DNA of 64,000 bases. Source: Proteles cristata cristata (Eukaryota; Chordata; Mammalia; Carnivora; Hyaenidae). This document shows, piece after piece, positions 43,876 through 55,227 of the stretch (position 1 is the first letter of the stretch; each line of letters opens with the position of its first letter). A model generated the notes under the pieces. The model saw nothing but the letters and a program-made list of their open reading frames with translations. It did not search any database and had not been told where the DNA came from. The stretch lies in NCBI GenBank assembly GCA_017311185.1, contig JAESUZ010005115.1, positions 1,302,001-1,366,000 of the forward strand, read 5' to 3'. The translations under genes were made by a program, and so were the position numbers.

Positions 43876-44590
43876 TGGAGGTGATTTTATTGATCAGCTG
43901 AAGGCAGGGAAAGGAGTGCTGGACTTGGGGGTAAGATTCACTTCACCAACCTAGAAATGTTACCAAGTGTCGGCCCTGCTATAAAGGCCTGATACAACTG
44001 AGCATTCTCTTATTATAGAAGATGACAAATCTGTGTTTGATGCCAGACCTGTCACATTCCTCCAGGAGTGCAGACTTTTATGGGCCCCTGGAAGATCTGC
44101 CCGGACTATTTCTGAGGACAGGGACATTGTGCCTTACTGGCAAGGGTTATTAAACCAAGGCCACTTGTGGTCATTGAAGAATCTAGGTCTGCCTTTGCAA
44201 TGATGGGAAGCATTATCAGATCCTGTCCTCTGATGCTTGCTGATTTGGTTACACTGCTTCTGCTAAGCTCGGTGCCTTGTACTTCCTTGTTTGGTGAGGG
44301 GCTCTTCTTAGTCTCGTTAGGGGGACTGAGATGTGGGTGAGGAGACTGGAGCAGGTCCAAATCAAAGACAAGTAGTGGAGGTAGAAACGAGTAAGAATAA
44401 TGTGTTCTCTCTGGGAATTTGTACAAGGACAAGGCTAATGAGACTTTGTTTTCAATTACTTAAAATGTGGTCTGTCACTGAAAAGATGATGTAATGGCTT
44501 TAAAGCAGAAATCAAGCCAGAATCTTACACCATATTCAACTGCTCATGTTTTTGCACATCTTGCCTATTTCTGTTGTCATCATCATGCAT
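43876..44590. other. Unique sequence
   Basis: The 108-codon reverse frame at 44106-44432 shows no recognisable motif. No transposon is identified. Confidence 0.35.
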
Positions 44591-44599
44591 GCATAATGC

Positions 44600-45400
44600 A
44601 CATTTCATTCTATGGCCTCATTTTTTTTTTCTTAACATTAGATAGTAAGCATTTTCCTTTTTAAAGTTTCCATTTTGGGGCACCGGGGTGGCTCAGTCGG
44701 TTGAGCGTCAGACTCTTGGTTTCAGCTCAGGTCATGGTCCCAGGGTCTTGGGGCTGAGCCCCGCTTCAGGCTCCCCACTGAGCATGGAATCTGCTTAAGA
44801 TTCCCTCTTTCTCTCTCTCCCTGTGTACCTCTCTCCCACTCTCTCTCTCTCTAAAATTAAAAAAAAAAGTTTTAAATGTTTAAAGTCTGCATTTTAATCA
44901 ATAGACAATCTACTTTTGGATACTGTATTATAATTAATAAAAAGATTCTCCTACTTTGCAATATTGCATTGTCTTCAAAGATGTTGTTTGTTTGCTTTTT
45001 TTTTTTTTTTGCTTTCATAGTGAATGCTGTCGTGAGCATCTTTGTGCATTTTGCATATTTTGTTTGTTATTGTTGTTGAATGTTTACCTTTGCATGACTT
45101 CTAAAATTCCTATGAGCGGCATGACTGGGGGAATACACCCAGGCTTTTTTATGACTCTTGCATACTATTTTAAAATAAAAAGTTTAATTTAAAATGCCAC
45201 TAGCCAATTTAACCACCACTCTTTCAAGTATTGAGTATTTGAAATTTTTTCTACTTTAATACATAAAGGACAGTGCTTTAAATTTCTTTTTATTTGTATT
45301 TCTCTGCTTAATAGCAAAGTTTAATGCTTTCCATGTGTTTTTGGTTTTGTCTAGATCATGTTGTTAGAATTAAAAATAAGCTGCTATTAGCTTTCAGAAT
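44600..45400. repeat. Degenerate L1-like sequence, split by a SINE
   Basis: 'gaatgctgtcgtgagcatctttgtgcattttgcatatt' and 'ttcctatgagcggcatgactgggggaatacaccc', then 'tatttgtatttctctgcttaatagcaaagtttaatgctttccatgtg', echo the old L1M block. The SINE at 44663-44895 interrupts it. A T14 run lies at about 44997-45011. Confidence 0.55.
44663..44895 (+). mobile_element. CAN-SINE (older subtype), forward, with TSD
   Basis: The head GGGGCACCGGGGTGGCTCAG starts at 44677. The subtype body 'aggctccccactgagcatggaatctgcttaagattccctc' differs from the felid type. TSD AAAGTTTCCATTTT (44663-44676) and AAAGTCTGCATTTT (44882-44895) differ at two positions. Confidence 0.93.
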
Positions 45401-45428
45401 TTTTTGAAAGTGTCCCCTAAATTCCCCC

Positions 45429-45445
45429 CCACACACACACACACA
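45429..45445 (+). repeat. Short (CA)n
   Basis: About eight CA units after a C-rich run. Confidence 0.8.
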
Positions 45446-45634
45446 AATATTTCCTAAGAAACTCAAATTTCCAAATTAATCAGATATAAGTGCTCAGGGC
45501 CAAAGCCTTCTCTCAGAGAGAGAAGTGTCAAGTTCATTTGTCTTCTGTTTAGCTGGTTGAATGTCTTTCATGTGTAGTTCAAGTCCTGTCAGGAATGTTT
45601 TAAAGGATATTGAAAATTGAAAATAAATCATAGG

Positions 45635-45850
45635 CATTACCTCAGGAAAGTTTACATTCCAGAAGAGCTATGATCATATGACGGATTCATAAATGTTGTC
45701 AGAAAAGGAGAGAACAGGAGCTGCGGGGATTCAGAGAAGAGAGAGATTATTTCTAACTTGAGCTTTGGAAAGTGAGGAGTCAGAGAAGGCTTCTTGTAGA
45801 AAACTGCACCCGAGCTGCATGAATAGGATCTGAGGCAGGAACCTATTTCA
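45635..45850 (-). repeat. L2 LINE fragment
   Basis: 'cctcaggaaagtttacattccagaagagc', 'agtcagagaaggcttcttgtagaaaactgcacccgagctgcatgaataggatctgag' is reverse L2 lacking its terminal piece. Confidence 0.65.
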
Positions 45851-46460
45851 GGGCAGTGAGGGAAGTGTGTTGATGAGAACATTTTGCCCATTTTATGTGA
45901 TGGAGCTCCTGAGGTTTTAACTAGGTCTTCTAAGTCAGAGCTACTCTTTTCCACATGGCAGATGGAGTCAAGCAGAGATGATCAACCCTGAGAAAATTAT
46001 ATTGTGCATATTGAAAGACTTAAAATTTACAGCAAAGCTCAGTGCTTCTCAATCCCTTCCGTGACAGAACACACAAAGAAGCTGACAGTATTTCTTTGTT
46101 AACTGGGGTAAACAGATAAAGCTGCTTGCTACTGGAGGAGTTGTCTAGAACACCCTAGCTGCTCCAGATCAGAAAGCTGAAGAATCAGTTTCTGGGCATT
46201 CCTGGAACCCACTGGGCAAACACCATGTGAGAAGTTTTACAGACAAATAGAGATGATTTATAAAAATAGTCACCAGATTTATTCTGCACAGCAAGTAATC
46301 AGTGAGTTGGGTATTGAGATTAGGAAAGAAAAAAAATAATAAAAATGATGATGATTTGACAGCCTACCTTGACTGTCTACCATGGGATAGCAAAATTTCC
46401 AGTATTATTCAGAAAATAACATAATAGAACCCTAGAGTTGTGGTCATGTCAGTCCAAGTT
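45851..46460. other. Unique sequence
   Basis: Nothing recognised. Confidence 0.35.
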
Positions 46461-46461
46461 T

Positions 46462-46715
46462 AAAAAGGCTTCCAGAGGGGCGCCTGGGTGGCTCAGTCAG
46501 TTGAGCGTCCAACTTTGGCTCAGGTCATGACCACACTGTTTGTGGGTTCGAGCCCCGCATCAGGCTCTGTGCTGACAGCTCAGAGCCTGGAGCCTGTCTT
46601 CAGATTCTGTGTCTTCCTCTTTCTCTGACTCTCCCCTGCTCATGCTCGGTCTCTCTCTCTGTCTCAAAAATAAATAAAAACATAAAAAAATTAAAAAAAA
46701 AAAAGGCTTCCAGAG
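46462..46715 (+). mobile_element. CAN-SINE, young, with perfect TSD
   Basis: The head GGGCGCCTGGGTGGCTCAGT starts at 46478. A CT-rich body and AAATAAATAAAAACATAAAA tail follow. TSD AAAAAGGCTTCCAGAG is identical at 46462-46477 and 46700-46715. Confidence 0.97.
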
Positions 46716-47629
46716 ACAAGAAATTTACCTGTGCAATATGCTATCGGACTAGCTGATGAGAATAATATTTTGCATTTATCTAGTGGTCTCATCTCAGCAC
46801 ATTCAAAACATGGGATCAAATGGTGCTTATATGCCAAACAGGTAAACAGAAATCAAACAGATTTTTTAGGCCCTCCATTTAACAAATGGAAGAAAGTCAA
46901 TCTAACTATTCATTTATTTAAACCCAATTTTGTTCTAGAAATGGTTTCAACTAGACAAGCTACATGAGCCACTCAAGGGTTCAATAGTTTAAAGGTTGGA
47001 AGGTTCGAAGACAGTTTAATGAAGGTCTCTGCATCAGAGAAGAAAGAGGGCTTGCATGGATATGAAAAAAAATTACACAACTGGGCGCAGTGCTCTTGTG
47101 GAAAAATTCCTGAAAATCTTTGGTGTGCCGCCATACTTCTTATTATATTAAAAATTCTAGCAGCTGTGCTTTTCTTCTAAATTAAGAAAATCAGGCAGTA
47201 TCATGAGCTCACGCCACATCAAAGTGGCATGTTTCAACACTTCAAGGTCATGTGTGGCCAGACTCGATGTTCCAGGAGCTCTGGCTCACCCCACTCTTCC
47301 TGGAGGCCGATGCGAGAGTGGTCACTTCCTGCCTGGGAAGGCAGCATTTTTTGGTTCCCCCCTCCAGATTGCGGTGAGGCCCTGGACATGCTTTATCCCA
47401 CCTCAGTTTCTCTGGTGAGGCCCTTGGCCATATAAAGGGGTTGTGGTCAAATGGAATTATTTGAAGTGTTGCCACATGGAAGAGGGAGTTGGGTCTATTC
47501 TGCATCATCCTAGCAGACAGAATTAGGACCAAGAAAGTGGTCATTGCTACGGAGAGATGGGTTTAGACTCCACATAAGAATGAGCAATAAGGAAAATTAA
47601 GTCTCCTTAGCACTACGGTCTTCTTAGGG
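46716..47629. other. Unique sequence, possible eroded MIR
   Basis: 'ttgcatttatctagtggtctcatctcagcac' (46769-46800) may be a MIR remnant. Otherwise nothing is recognised. Confidence 0.3.
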
Positions 47630-47800
47630 CAAACAGCTCATCTGTGTGACTTAATTCCTTTCCTCTAAAAATCCACGAGGTAAGCACTACTGATTTTTTA
47701 CAGTGTAGGACACTGAAAGGGAGTAGGTAATGTGACTAGGTCACATCACTACTGAGGACACCAGAGCTAAGACCAAGGGCTCAACTTAAATCTGATCAAT
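47630..47800 (-). repeat. MIR SINE
   Basis: 'aatccacgaggtaagcactactgattttttacagtgtaggacactgaaagggagtaggtaatgtgactaggtcacatcactactgaggacaccagagc' is the reverse MIR core. Confidence 0.8.
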
Positions 47801-48579
47801 TGTATGAAATTAGCTCATAGAATTAACCACTGTGTGACACTCCCTTAAAGAAAACAGTATAGAAAAAAAAAAATCCCCTAAAGTTAGGCACTATTTAACA
47901 AGCAACAGGCTACTGTGGGATTTGTGAATGATCAAGATGAGCCTAAGGTGTAAAGGCAAAGATTTAGGATGGGAGGTAGGGGGTGGGGACACGTGCCAAG
48001 GCAACACCTCTACAGCTATGACCCGTATGGAACGATAATCTTCCCGGGAAAGTCCAGCCGTTTTACAGGAGATGGATACCAAGGAACCAGCTGGTGAGAT
48101 GACCACCGACAGCACCACGGCTTATGTTAAATAAGGAAGCTGTCAGCTTTTCTTTGAAAAACATTCTGATAAATAAAAATGCCCCAGATGCAACTGGATG
48201 CCTTGGGACCCAGTGAGACTCTTGCCTGAGTCCAGAGCCTGAATGCGTAGATGTCAAGACGGAAGAAGATCAAGACATAGAGACCCTAAGGTCTCTTCTG
48301 GCCCGGAAGCACAAGTCTATAATTTCTTCTGTGCAGGGTGCCTGAGCTAAAATATTAACAAACGGGAGAGAAAGGGAGTATGTTGGAAGGGATTCAAGGA
48401 GATCAAAGTCTATAACACACTCAGGTTTCTACAAAGTTCTCTACCCATAAGGTCAGGACCAAGGCATGGCCTGTTCCAAAGAACCTTCACGTAAAAATGA
48501 GCAATGTTAGTCACATGACCCCTGTTTTGAAGAAAGAATTCCAGGCAGCAAGAGAGGGGATCTTCCTCTCATGACGTTG
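47801..48579. other. Unique sequence
   Basis: Nothing recognised. Confidence 0.35.
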
Positions 48580-48720
48580 TGGAAGAATGAGCAGTTATGA
48601 CCTAAAACCAACGAGGTCCAGAGAAAGGAAGTAGTTTTCCCAGGGTCTGCTGACCCAGCCGAGTCAGGTTCTGCACAGAAACCCAGGCCTCCTGACTCCA
48701 GAGGAGGAGCCCAGCTTGCC
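48580..48720 (-). repeat. MIR fragment
   Basis: 'aggtccagagaaaggaagtagttttcccagggtctgctgacccagccgagtcaggttctgcacagaaacccaggcctcctgactccag'. Confidence 0.7.
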
Positions 48721-48744
48721 AATTTCATCATTGGCAACATGTCT

Positions 48745-48840
48745 GTCCTGCCCCAGGCTGTGGACCCTGTGAGGGCAGGGCTTGTACCTCACCCTCATTG
48801 TTAACCCTTGCACGACCAGTGGTAGGTCCTCCCTCAATCC
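48745..48840 (+). repeat. L2 LINE 3-prime fragment
   Basis: 'ctgtggaccctgtgagggcagggcttgtacctcaccctcattgttaacccttgcacgaccagtggtaggtcc' matches the L2 terminal region. Confidence 0.7.
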
Positions 48841-48929
48841 TTGGGACCCCGGTCTCCTTTCCTAACCCTGATACTTTGCATGACTCCCATTTACCAAATG
48901 AAGGTACTTGGCTGGTCTAAACATACCAG

Positions 48930-49035
48930 TTAGAAATGGAAAGCATCTCAGAGATCATCTAATTTAACCCTGACATTTTACAGTTGAGCAAACAGGAAGC
49001 CCCGGACAGAAGCAAGCTGGTGTCTCAGGCAGTGA
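48930..49035 (-). repeat. MIR-related old SINE
   Basis: 'gaaatggaaagcatctcagagatcatctaatttaaccctgacattttacagttgagcaaacaggaagcccc' is the old reverse SINE type. Confidence 0.75.
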
Positions 49036-49145
49036 GCAACATTGTGACAAGTACTTATTATGCGCCATGCCGTTCATGGTGGCACGAAGGTGCCAGGGCT
49101 ACCACAGCCGGTAAAGACCCCACTCTGCTCCCTGGGAAGCCAAAG
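49036..49145 (-). repeat. L2 LINE fragment
   Basis: 'gtacttattatgcgccatgccgttcatggtggcacgaaggtgcc', then 'aaagaccccactctgctccctgggaagcc', is a short reverse L2 terminus. Confidence 0.55.
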
Positions 49146-49179
49146 AGCACCCAGTAGGAAGGGCCTGGTGGCTGAGCTT

Positions 49180-49290
49180 GAATAGCAGGAGCCAGGATTG
49201 ATTTCTGGGCTCTGGTATTTTATCATACTGACCCGCAGGCAGACAATGAATCTGTTCTGGGCTTTGGTTTCCCCGACGGTATCATGAAGG
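49180..49290 (+). repeat. MIR SINE fragment
   Basis: 'caggattgatttctgggctctggtattttatcatactgacccgcaggcagacaatgaatctgttctgggctttggtttccccgacgg' is a diverged forward MIR. Confidence 0.65.
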
Positions 49291-49884
49291 AGTGAATGTT
49301 TTCCATGTTTCTCTTCTCAGGGCTGGTGATGGCAGGAAAACTTTAAAGAGGGCACCCCAGGGCAGCTGGAGACATGCTGGTAGGCTTGGTATGACCCTGA
49401 AGAGTGTTCTGCCCATAAATCTACCTTGCATATTCAGAAGAGAGGGCCTGGAGAGAAGCTGGGGGGTAGGGGGGTTTTGTGGAGGTGGTGGGTGGTAGGG
49501 GGGCATCACCATGACTTGATGTTGTAGTAATCAAAACAGATTTGGCTCGGCACGTACCATATCAAAGGGACACTCCCTGAGTGAGTCACTTCCTCTGGGG
49601 AAACTCCCTTCCCAGGACTTGCTCTTGGAGTTGAGGGACCTCGGCTGCTCAGGGTACAGGGGCCAGCTCAGTCCAGGCACTTAATCGTGCTGTGTGTGTT
49701 GTGTGTTTCTCTCCCACAAGGAACATCACAGGGTAGGGACAGACAGACCGTGGGCTGCTGGCTCCATTTTCTCAAGTTACAAAAGTGTGTGCTCATCCCT
49801 CTTTTGTGAAGGATCGTGGGCCTGTTTTGAAGGTTACTGGGGTAGCTGCAGCCTTTTGGCAACAACGCGGAAGGTCGCCAGCAC
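49291..49884. other. Unique sequence
   Basis: A G-rich run (GGGGGGTAGGGGGGTTTTGT and onward) lies at 49460-49502. No gene or transposon is recognised. Confidence 0.35.
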
Positions 49885-50150
49885 TGTGGGGCAGTAGGAA
49901 GAATTTTTAACTGGGAGTCAGGATGCCTAGGTCTGAGCCCTGGGTCTGTGCTGGGAGAATCGAGTGAGGCAAATACATCAGCACATGGTGCCGAGGGCTT
50001 ACATGCATGTACACGATTTTATACAGGCTTTACAACAGCATTCTGCATGCACATTATTTCACTATCCCATCTCATTGTATAGAGATGGAGAATGAAGTGT
50101 TGGGAAGCTTAAGGGACTTCAGGCTCCCAGGGGGGCCTGGTAGAACTGAA
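49885..50150. repeat. MIR head (+) followed by MIR (-)
   Basis: 'ggggcagtaggaagaatttttaactgggagtcaggatgcctaggtctgagccctgg' (49889-49944) is a forward MIR3-type head. 'ttttatacaggctttacaacagcattctgcatgcacattatttcactatcccatctcattgtatagagatggagaatgaag' (50018-50097) is a reverse MIR. Confidence 0.7.
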
Positions 50151-50429
50151 CCTTGATGTAAGTCTTATTAACACCAGACCTTCTTTGTACAAATGTTCAC
50201 TTTATAGTCGATGCCCTGGGTTTCCTCTCTGCAAACAAGGCTATCGGACAAACTGCAATCCTGTCCATGTCTGACATTCCCTGGTTCTGGGGCTGGGGCC
50301 ACCTGCATTTTCTCTCCAATGTTGTGTCCTTAGCATCTGAGTTGAGGACTACATTGCCGTGCTGTGAGACAGAGAAAGAGATGAAGGGCAAAAGGGACAG
50401 TGTCACTGTCTCCCTCAGAGGGTGGGATC

Positions 50430-50655
50430 ATAGAGTGAGAAGGGAATTGGCTTGAAGCCAGACCAAAGCAGGATGAAATCTTGTGTCTTCGATTTATTAG
50501 TACTGAGACTTTGAATAAATTACTGTACATCTTTGAGCCTCTGCTTTGTTGTCTGAGATATCAAATGGGGACAATGACACTGGCTTTGCAGGTGGATGAT
50601 TATGAAGTTTACATGATACTGCTTTGAAAAGGTTGATACCCTTATTACCTGTAGG
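50430..50655 (+). repeat. MIR SINE, near full length
   Basis: Forward: 'gaattggcttgaagccagaccaaagcaggatg', 'gactttgaataaattactgtacatctttgagcctctgctttgttgtctgagatatcaaatggggacaatgacactgg', 'gaagtttacatgatactgctttgaaaa'. Confidence 0.88.
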
Positions 50656-50984
50656 CAGGTAATGGTATTTATTAAAAATTAGTTTCTTCTCCTTACTTGT
50701 GTCTGGTGGCTATGCATATCCAGTCTGTTGTCAACAGAAAGATTTGGTCATTTTCAAGCGGTCAGGACAGTATAGGCTGTATCTGTTGGACAGTGGCCAG
50801 TGATCACTAGCCTACCTATCCATTTCAGTGTGCCCTCGCACAGAACAAATATGTATCATTTGCTTGGGTCTACGAGTGGACGGGCATAACCAGAAGTGTC
50901 CCTGTGTGTGAAAAATATCTTAGATCATGTAACTTACACACATTTTCCCATAATGTACCCATATTTTCTTTGATATTAAAGCAG

Positions 50985-51045
50985 TGCTTAAAACGGACTT
51001 GGCTCACAGCAAATGCTCAATAAATACTTGTTGAACACATACATT
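50985..51045 (+). repeat. L2/MIR terminal fragment
   Basis: 'gcagtgcttaaaacggacttggctcacagcaaatgctcaataaatacttgttgaa' is the conserved L2 (or MIR) terminus. Confidence 0.75.
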
Positions 51046-51629
51046 GATTTTTTTAGTGAAAATCTTGTTTTCAAGTGTTTGCTGTCAGATGAAACCGATG
51101 TTCCAGGAAGATGTGGCATTTTTAACTGGCCTCCGGTACCTTACTACATGACCCTTGAACCCAAGCCCCAAGGAAGATGAACCCCATAGAGATTCATCCC
51201 TGAATTTAGAGTTGAGAAATCTAGATCTACATACGTAAAGTAGTCCTAGGTCTTTTGATGCCCGTTCCAGGCTCTTACCCCTGAAAAGCACAGCCTTGAC
51301 CTCAAATTTCAAGATGCTCCAGCTTTTAGCTTCTCTACAACATGCGTTCCTCTGGTTCCTCCATATGCAATCCTTAGAGGCTAGAGTTAAACTTTGTTGG
51401 GACTGAACTTTGCTGAGACTGTGTTTCATAATTTTGACAAATACTCTAACCATGTTTGTTTTCAGAATCCTCAGTAAGAACTGCTTGAACAGTACTACTT
51501 GTGAGGTTCTCTGTTTTGCTTATTTCTTCCATTTCTGTCTCAGCAGTGTTTAAGTAAGCATTCTGGGGCTTGTGAGAAAAAAATCCAGATCTGGCCTTGT
51601 TTCTTAGGAGAGGAAACTGAGGTCCAGAG
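51046..51629. other. Unique sequence
   Basis: The 122-codon reverse frame at 51085-51453 has no recognisable domain. An eroded 'gagaggaaactgaggtccagagtg' MIR word lies at 51607-51630. Confidence 0.35.
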
Positions 51630-51691
51630 TGTAGAAAACTCAGCCGGAAGTAGCTCAGAATGTAGAAAACTCAGCCAGAGGTAGCCCTGAG
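51630..51691 (+). repeat. 31-base tandem duplication
   Basis: Two adjacent units, 51630-51660 and 51661-51691, begin TGTAGAAAACTCAGCC and diverge slightly afterwards (GGAAGTAGCTCAGAA against AGAGGTAGCCCTGAG). Confidence 0.85.
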
Positions 51692-52499
51692 AAATGACAA
51701 TGTGAATTCTCTAATTTTGTTCCTTTCAGGGACCTGTAGCACATTGGTTTGCCAGCTTGGGCACAATCTCCCTGAATCTTCACCTGGGAAATCACCCAGA
51801 GACACCCAAGTTTGCAAACCTCGCTGCCCCCTTTCCCTAGATATTTTCTTCCCACCTTACCAAACACCTCCTCTTTCTTCCCTTTGCTGCCTCCTCAACT
51901 CTTCCTCTGCTCCCCTCACCCACCCAGAACTTTTCCTCTGCCCAACATTTCCCGTGACTGTAAGAACTTGTTTCCTGTCAGTTGCATCTCCCTAAGCTTA
52001 GATACACCCCAGTGTAGTGGCCCTGACAAAGCAGTGTGTTATGGTGATGCAACAGGCCAAGGTGTCAAAATAATTAGGTAATTAAAGCTGGGGAAGGTCA
52101 AGGTTTCTTCTGTCTGGAAACACAAACACTCACACAAGGCAAACAAGGAAACCCATTTCACATTCCCTTGTCTCTCCTTCGCCTCTTGGCTCTGATCTCA
52201 AAGTCCCAGAACTACAATAGATCCTCTCAGGGATCTAAGAACTCACCTGCCATAAAAGGCGTGGCAAATTCGAACAGCAAGGAATAGAACATTTTCAAGA
52301 TTTCAACACACCCCTTGTTTTTGTCTTCCCTGTTTGTTTTCACACCCGCCCCACCCTGAGCTCCTGCTGGTGCAATGGCCCCAGAGAGTGGCTCAATGCC
52401 ATGGATGGGACATTGCTCAAAGGGGGCTGTGGGTGCTGAGGGCAAAGTCTCCTCCCAGGAAACCAAGCCCTCAAGGTCACCTTCCCTTGGCTCTTATTT
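51692..52499. other. Unique sequence
   Basis: A pyrimidine-rich stretch lies at 51825-51950. No transposon or exon is supported. Confidence 0.35.
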
Positions 52500-53050
52500 T
52501 TTCATTCATTCAACACTCATCGCTCATTAAGAGACGGCTCTGTCTTAGGGATTGTGCTTGGAGCCTGAGAAGGCAGACATCGGTATGACATGGCCTCCAT
52601 TGCCCAGAAGCTCACTGTCTGGTGGACATATGGGCGAATATCATAGTCTGCTGTGACGATGGATGGGGCTCTGACTTAGGTCGGAATGAAGCTCTGGAGG
52701 CCTCAGGGGAGGGTGTGCCCAACTTCCTGTGGGTCTCTAGGAACAAGTGACCAAGGAGGTGACATTTGACTTATAAACTGATGGATATGTAAGTTTTCTC
52801 CAGACTAGTGAGAGGAAACAGAGCATTCTAGGCAGAGGAGCAGTGCATTTAAAAGCAGGAAGGGCAAAGAACAAAATGTTCATGGAGACTGAAGCTGGGG
52901 CTGTGTTGGGGGTTGGTGGGGATGTGGGGGGAGATCACTGAATAACTTGGTCGGGCAAGAATGTGAGGGTTCTTAACAAGATGCTAAGGAGCATGGCCTG
53001 TCCAATCACGAGCTCCAGACAGAACAGAGACGTGAACGGGCCCATGTGTT
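52500..53050 (-). repeat. Long L2 LINE fragment
   Basis: Reverse L2, well ordered: TTCATTCATTCAACACTCAT, 'ggcctccattgcccagaagctcactgtctgg', 'aggtgacatttgacttataaactg', 'gagcattctaggcagaggagcagtgcatttaaaagcaggaag', 'ttcttaacaagatgctaagg'. Confidence 0.85.
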
Positions 53051-53244
53051 GGCGGTAGCAACTCTGGCCTAAGCACCTTCCTGCCAGGGATCCACACTCT
53101 CAGATTTCATCTCAGCAGCCTTCAGTTCTCTTTTCACCCTGAAAGTAAGGTAGTTTCAGCCACAAGCTCTTGACTTCCCTTGGATGACTGACTCCAGGGA
53201 GCTACGACTCTCCCACCCACAGCTCGGCCCGCTATCCACATTAG

Positions 53245-53430
53245 GAGGGACAGTGGAGAGGTTAGGCGAAGAGCGAAGCCTTCAGATAGTCCGGGTTTTG
53301 AACCTTGGCTCTACCTCTTATCAGCTCTTTTATCCTGAGCAAGTGACTTCCCTCTCCCAAAGCCTTAGTTTACCCTTTGTAAAATGGGCTTGACGGATAA
53401 TAACGCCTTGTCACTGGGTTTCCTCACACA
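53245..53430 (+). repeat. MIR SINE, near full length
   Basis: Forward: 'ggttttgaaccttggctctacctcttatcagctcttttatcctgagcaagtgacttccctctcccaaagccttagtttaccctttgtaaaatgggcttgacggataataac'. One of the best-preserved MIRs in the window. Confidence 0.95.
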
Positions 53431-54250
53431 GCACTTGATTTGTCGCATCTGGAAGTGCCTCATCAGTTGTGTGTGGTGTTGTGGGCCTGCCCCGCTGGCA
53501 TTTCCTAGCCCTGTCACCCAACACACCCATGAGACTCTCAACAGCAAGGCCCCCAGGTCTAGGCAAGTGGGCCCCTGGCTTTTCCTTTGCAAATGGACAC
53601 CCACGCATACCATGAACATGAAAACAAAGAAATCTGAAAAAGAAAACATGGATACTTCTGTCATTCAGGATCTGGTACTCAGATAGGCACAGCAAGACCT
53701 ATCACCAAAAACATCCACGCTTGTGACAAACACCATCTAGGCCTCTAGATCTTCCTATCTTCTGCCCCATGTCCTTGAAACAAAAGGCAATTGTGTCTGG
53801 ATGCTGTGTACGTTTGGGGTTGTTCCACTACCGACTTTGCAGGTGGATGCTGCTTTGGAGAACAGGGAGGATTTGAATCGTTAAAAGCATTTAGGTTAAG
53901 AGAAATAAAACAATTAATTGCCTCGAGAAATCCTTCCTCTCAGCGTAAGTGTAAGAGATTCTTGATAAGAAAGTAGTGCTTAGTGTCCATTTTCTTGCTT
54001 CACGTCATTGTCTAAGCCATGACTGAAGATAGTCCTCAATTAGCATGGATTTCCAACTGCTTTACATGGCAGCTAAGGATATTTTGCAAAATTAAACAAT
54101 CCATGTTACTCTTAAGTTTCTGTATATGTACATTGAGATATAATCTACATGATAAGTGTGATACAGATACGTTTTCAATAAGTAGGCATTAAAGGCTGGC
54201 ATTGTAAAATACTGTAATTTTTCAGAGAAATAATATTGAATTAAAGCTTT
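53431..54250. other. Unique sequence
   Basis: Frames of 94-100 codons at 53365-53695 show no recognisable protein features. No repeat is recognised. Confidence 0.35.
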
Positions 54251-54523
54251 AAAAAGAAGATTAAAGGGGCGCCTAGGTGGCTCAGTTGATTAAGCGTCCA
54301 ATTTTGGCTCAGGTCATGATCTCACAGTTCGTAGGTTCGAGTCCCGCGTCAGACTCTGTGCTGACAACTCAGAGCTTGGAACCTGTTTCCAATTCTGTGT
54401 GTCCCTCTCTCTCTGCCCCTCCCCTCTCCTGCTCATGATCTGTCTCTTTTTGTCTCTCAGAAATAAATAGATGTTAAAAAATTTTTTTTAATAAATAAAT
54501 AAATAAATAAAAAGAAGAATAAA
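54251..54523 (+). mobile_element. CAN-SINE, forward, with TSD
   Basis: The head GGGCGCCTAGGTGGCTCAGT starts at about 54268. A CT-rich body and a tail with (AATA)n units (54490-54510) follow. TSDs AAAAAGAAGATTAAA (54251-54265) and AAAAAGAAGAATAAA (54509-54523) differ at one position. Confidence 0.94.
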
Positions 54524-54654
54524 AACTCAGCTTGACTTAAATAATTTTTATCTAAAGTGTTGATACTTTATAACTTATTTGTAGCCTCTTTTTACATTTT
54601 AATTAATAATTTTTGATACTTACGATATTTTGTAAGAAATATTTTTGAAAGTTT

Positions 54655-54899
54655 ATATGGAAAGTACTTTTTTTTTTTTTTATAAATGTTTTATTTATTT
54701 CTAAGAGAGAGAGAGACAGCGTGAGCAAGGGAGGGTCAGAGAGAGAGGAGTCTGAACTGAAACAGGCTCAGGCTCCGAGCTGGCAGTCAGCACAGAGCCG
54801 ACGCGGGGCTCGAACACGAGCCGCCAGATCATGACCTAAGCGAAAGTCGGACGCTTAACCGACTAAGCCACCCAGGCGCCCCATATGGAAAGTACTTTT
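54655..54899 (-). mobile_element. CAN-SINE, young, perfect 17-base TSD, clustered small deletions
   Basis: Reverse SINE 54672-54882 with identical duplications ATATGGAAAGTACTTTT at 54655-54671 and 54883-54899. The last 60 bases are consensus. Between 54745 and 54830, however, five or so 1-2 base deletions appear relative to sister copies (for example CAGAGCCGACG for CAGAGCCCGACG). Confidence 0.97.
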
Positions 54900-54989
54900 A
54901 ATCCTTAGATTTTTTACATTTACTTTTGTTTATACTTTAATGAAAATATATTCAAATTTTATACACTTTGAATGCAAATGAATAATTTG

Positions 54990-55224
54990 TTTCCTAATTC
55001 TTTTTTTTCTTAACATTTATTCATTTTTCAGAGAGAGATAGACTGTGAGTGGGGGAAAGGCAGAAAGAGAGGGAGACACAGAATCCTAAGCAGGCTACAG
55101 GCTGCGAGCTGTTATCACAGAGCCTGATGTGGAGCTTGAACCCACGAGCGGTGAGATCATGACCTGAGCCGAAGTCGGACACTCAACCAACTGAGCCACC
55201 CAGGCGCCCATTTCCTAATTCTTT
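54990..55224 (-). mobile_element. CAN-SINE, reverse, with perfect TSD
   Basis: T tail from 55004, GA-rich body, head CCACCCAGGCGCCC ending at 55209/55210. TSD TTTCCTAATTCTTT at 54990-55003 and 55211-55224. Confidence 0.95.
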
Positions 55225-55227
55225 AGA

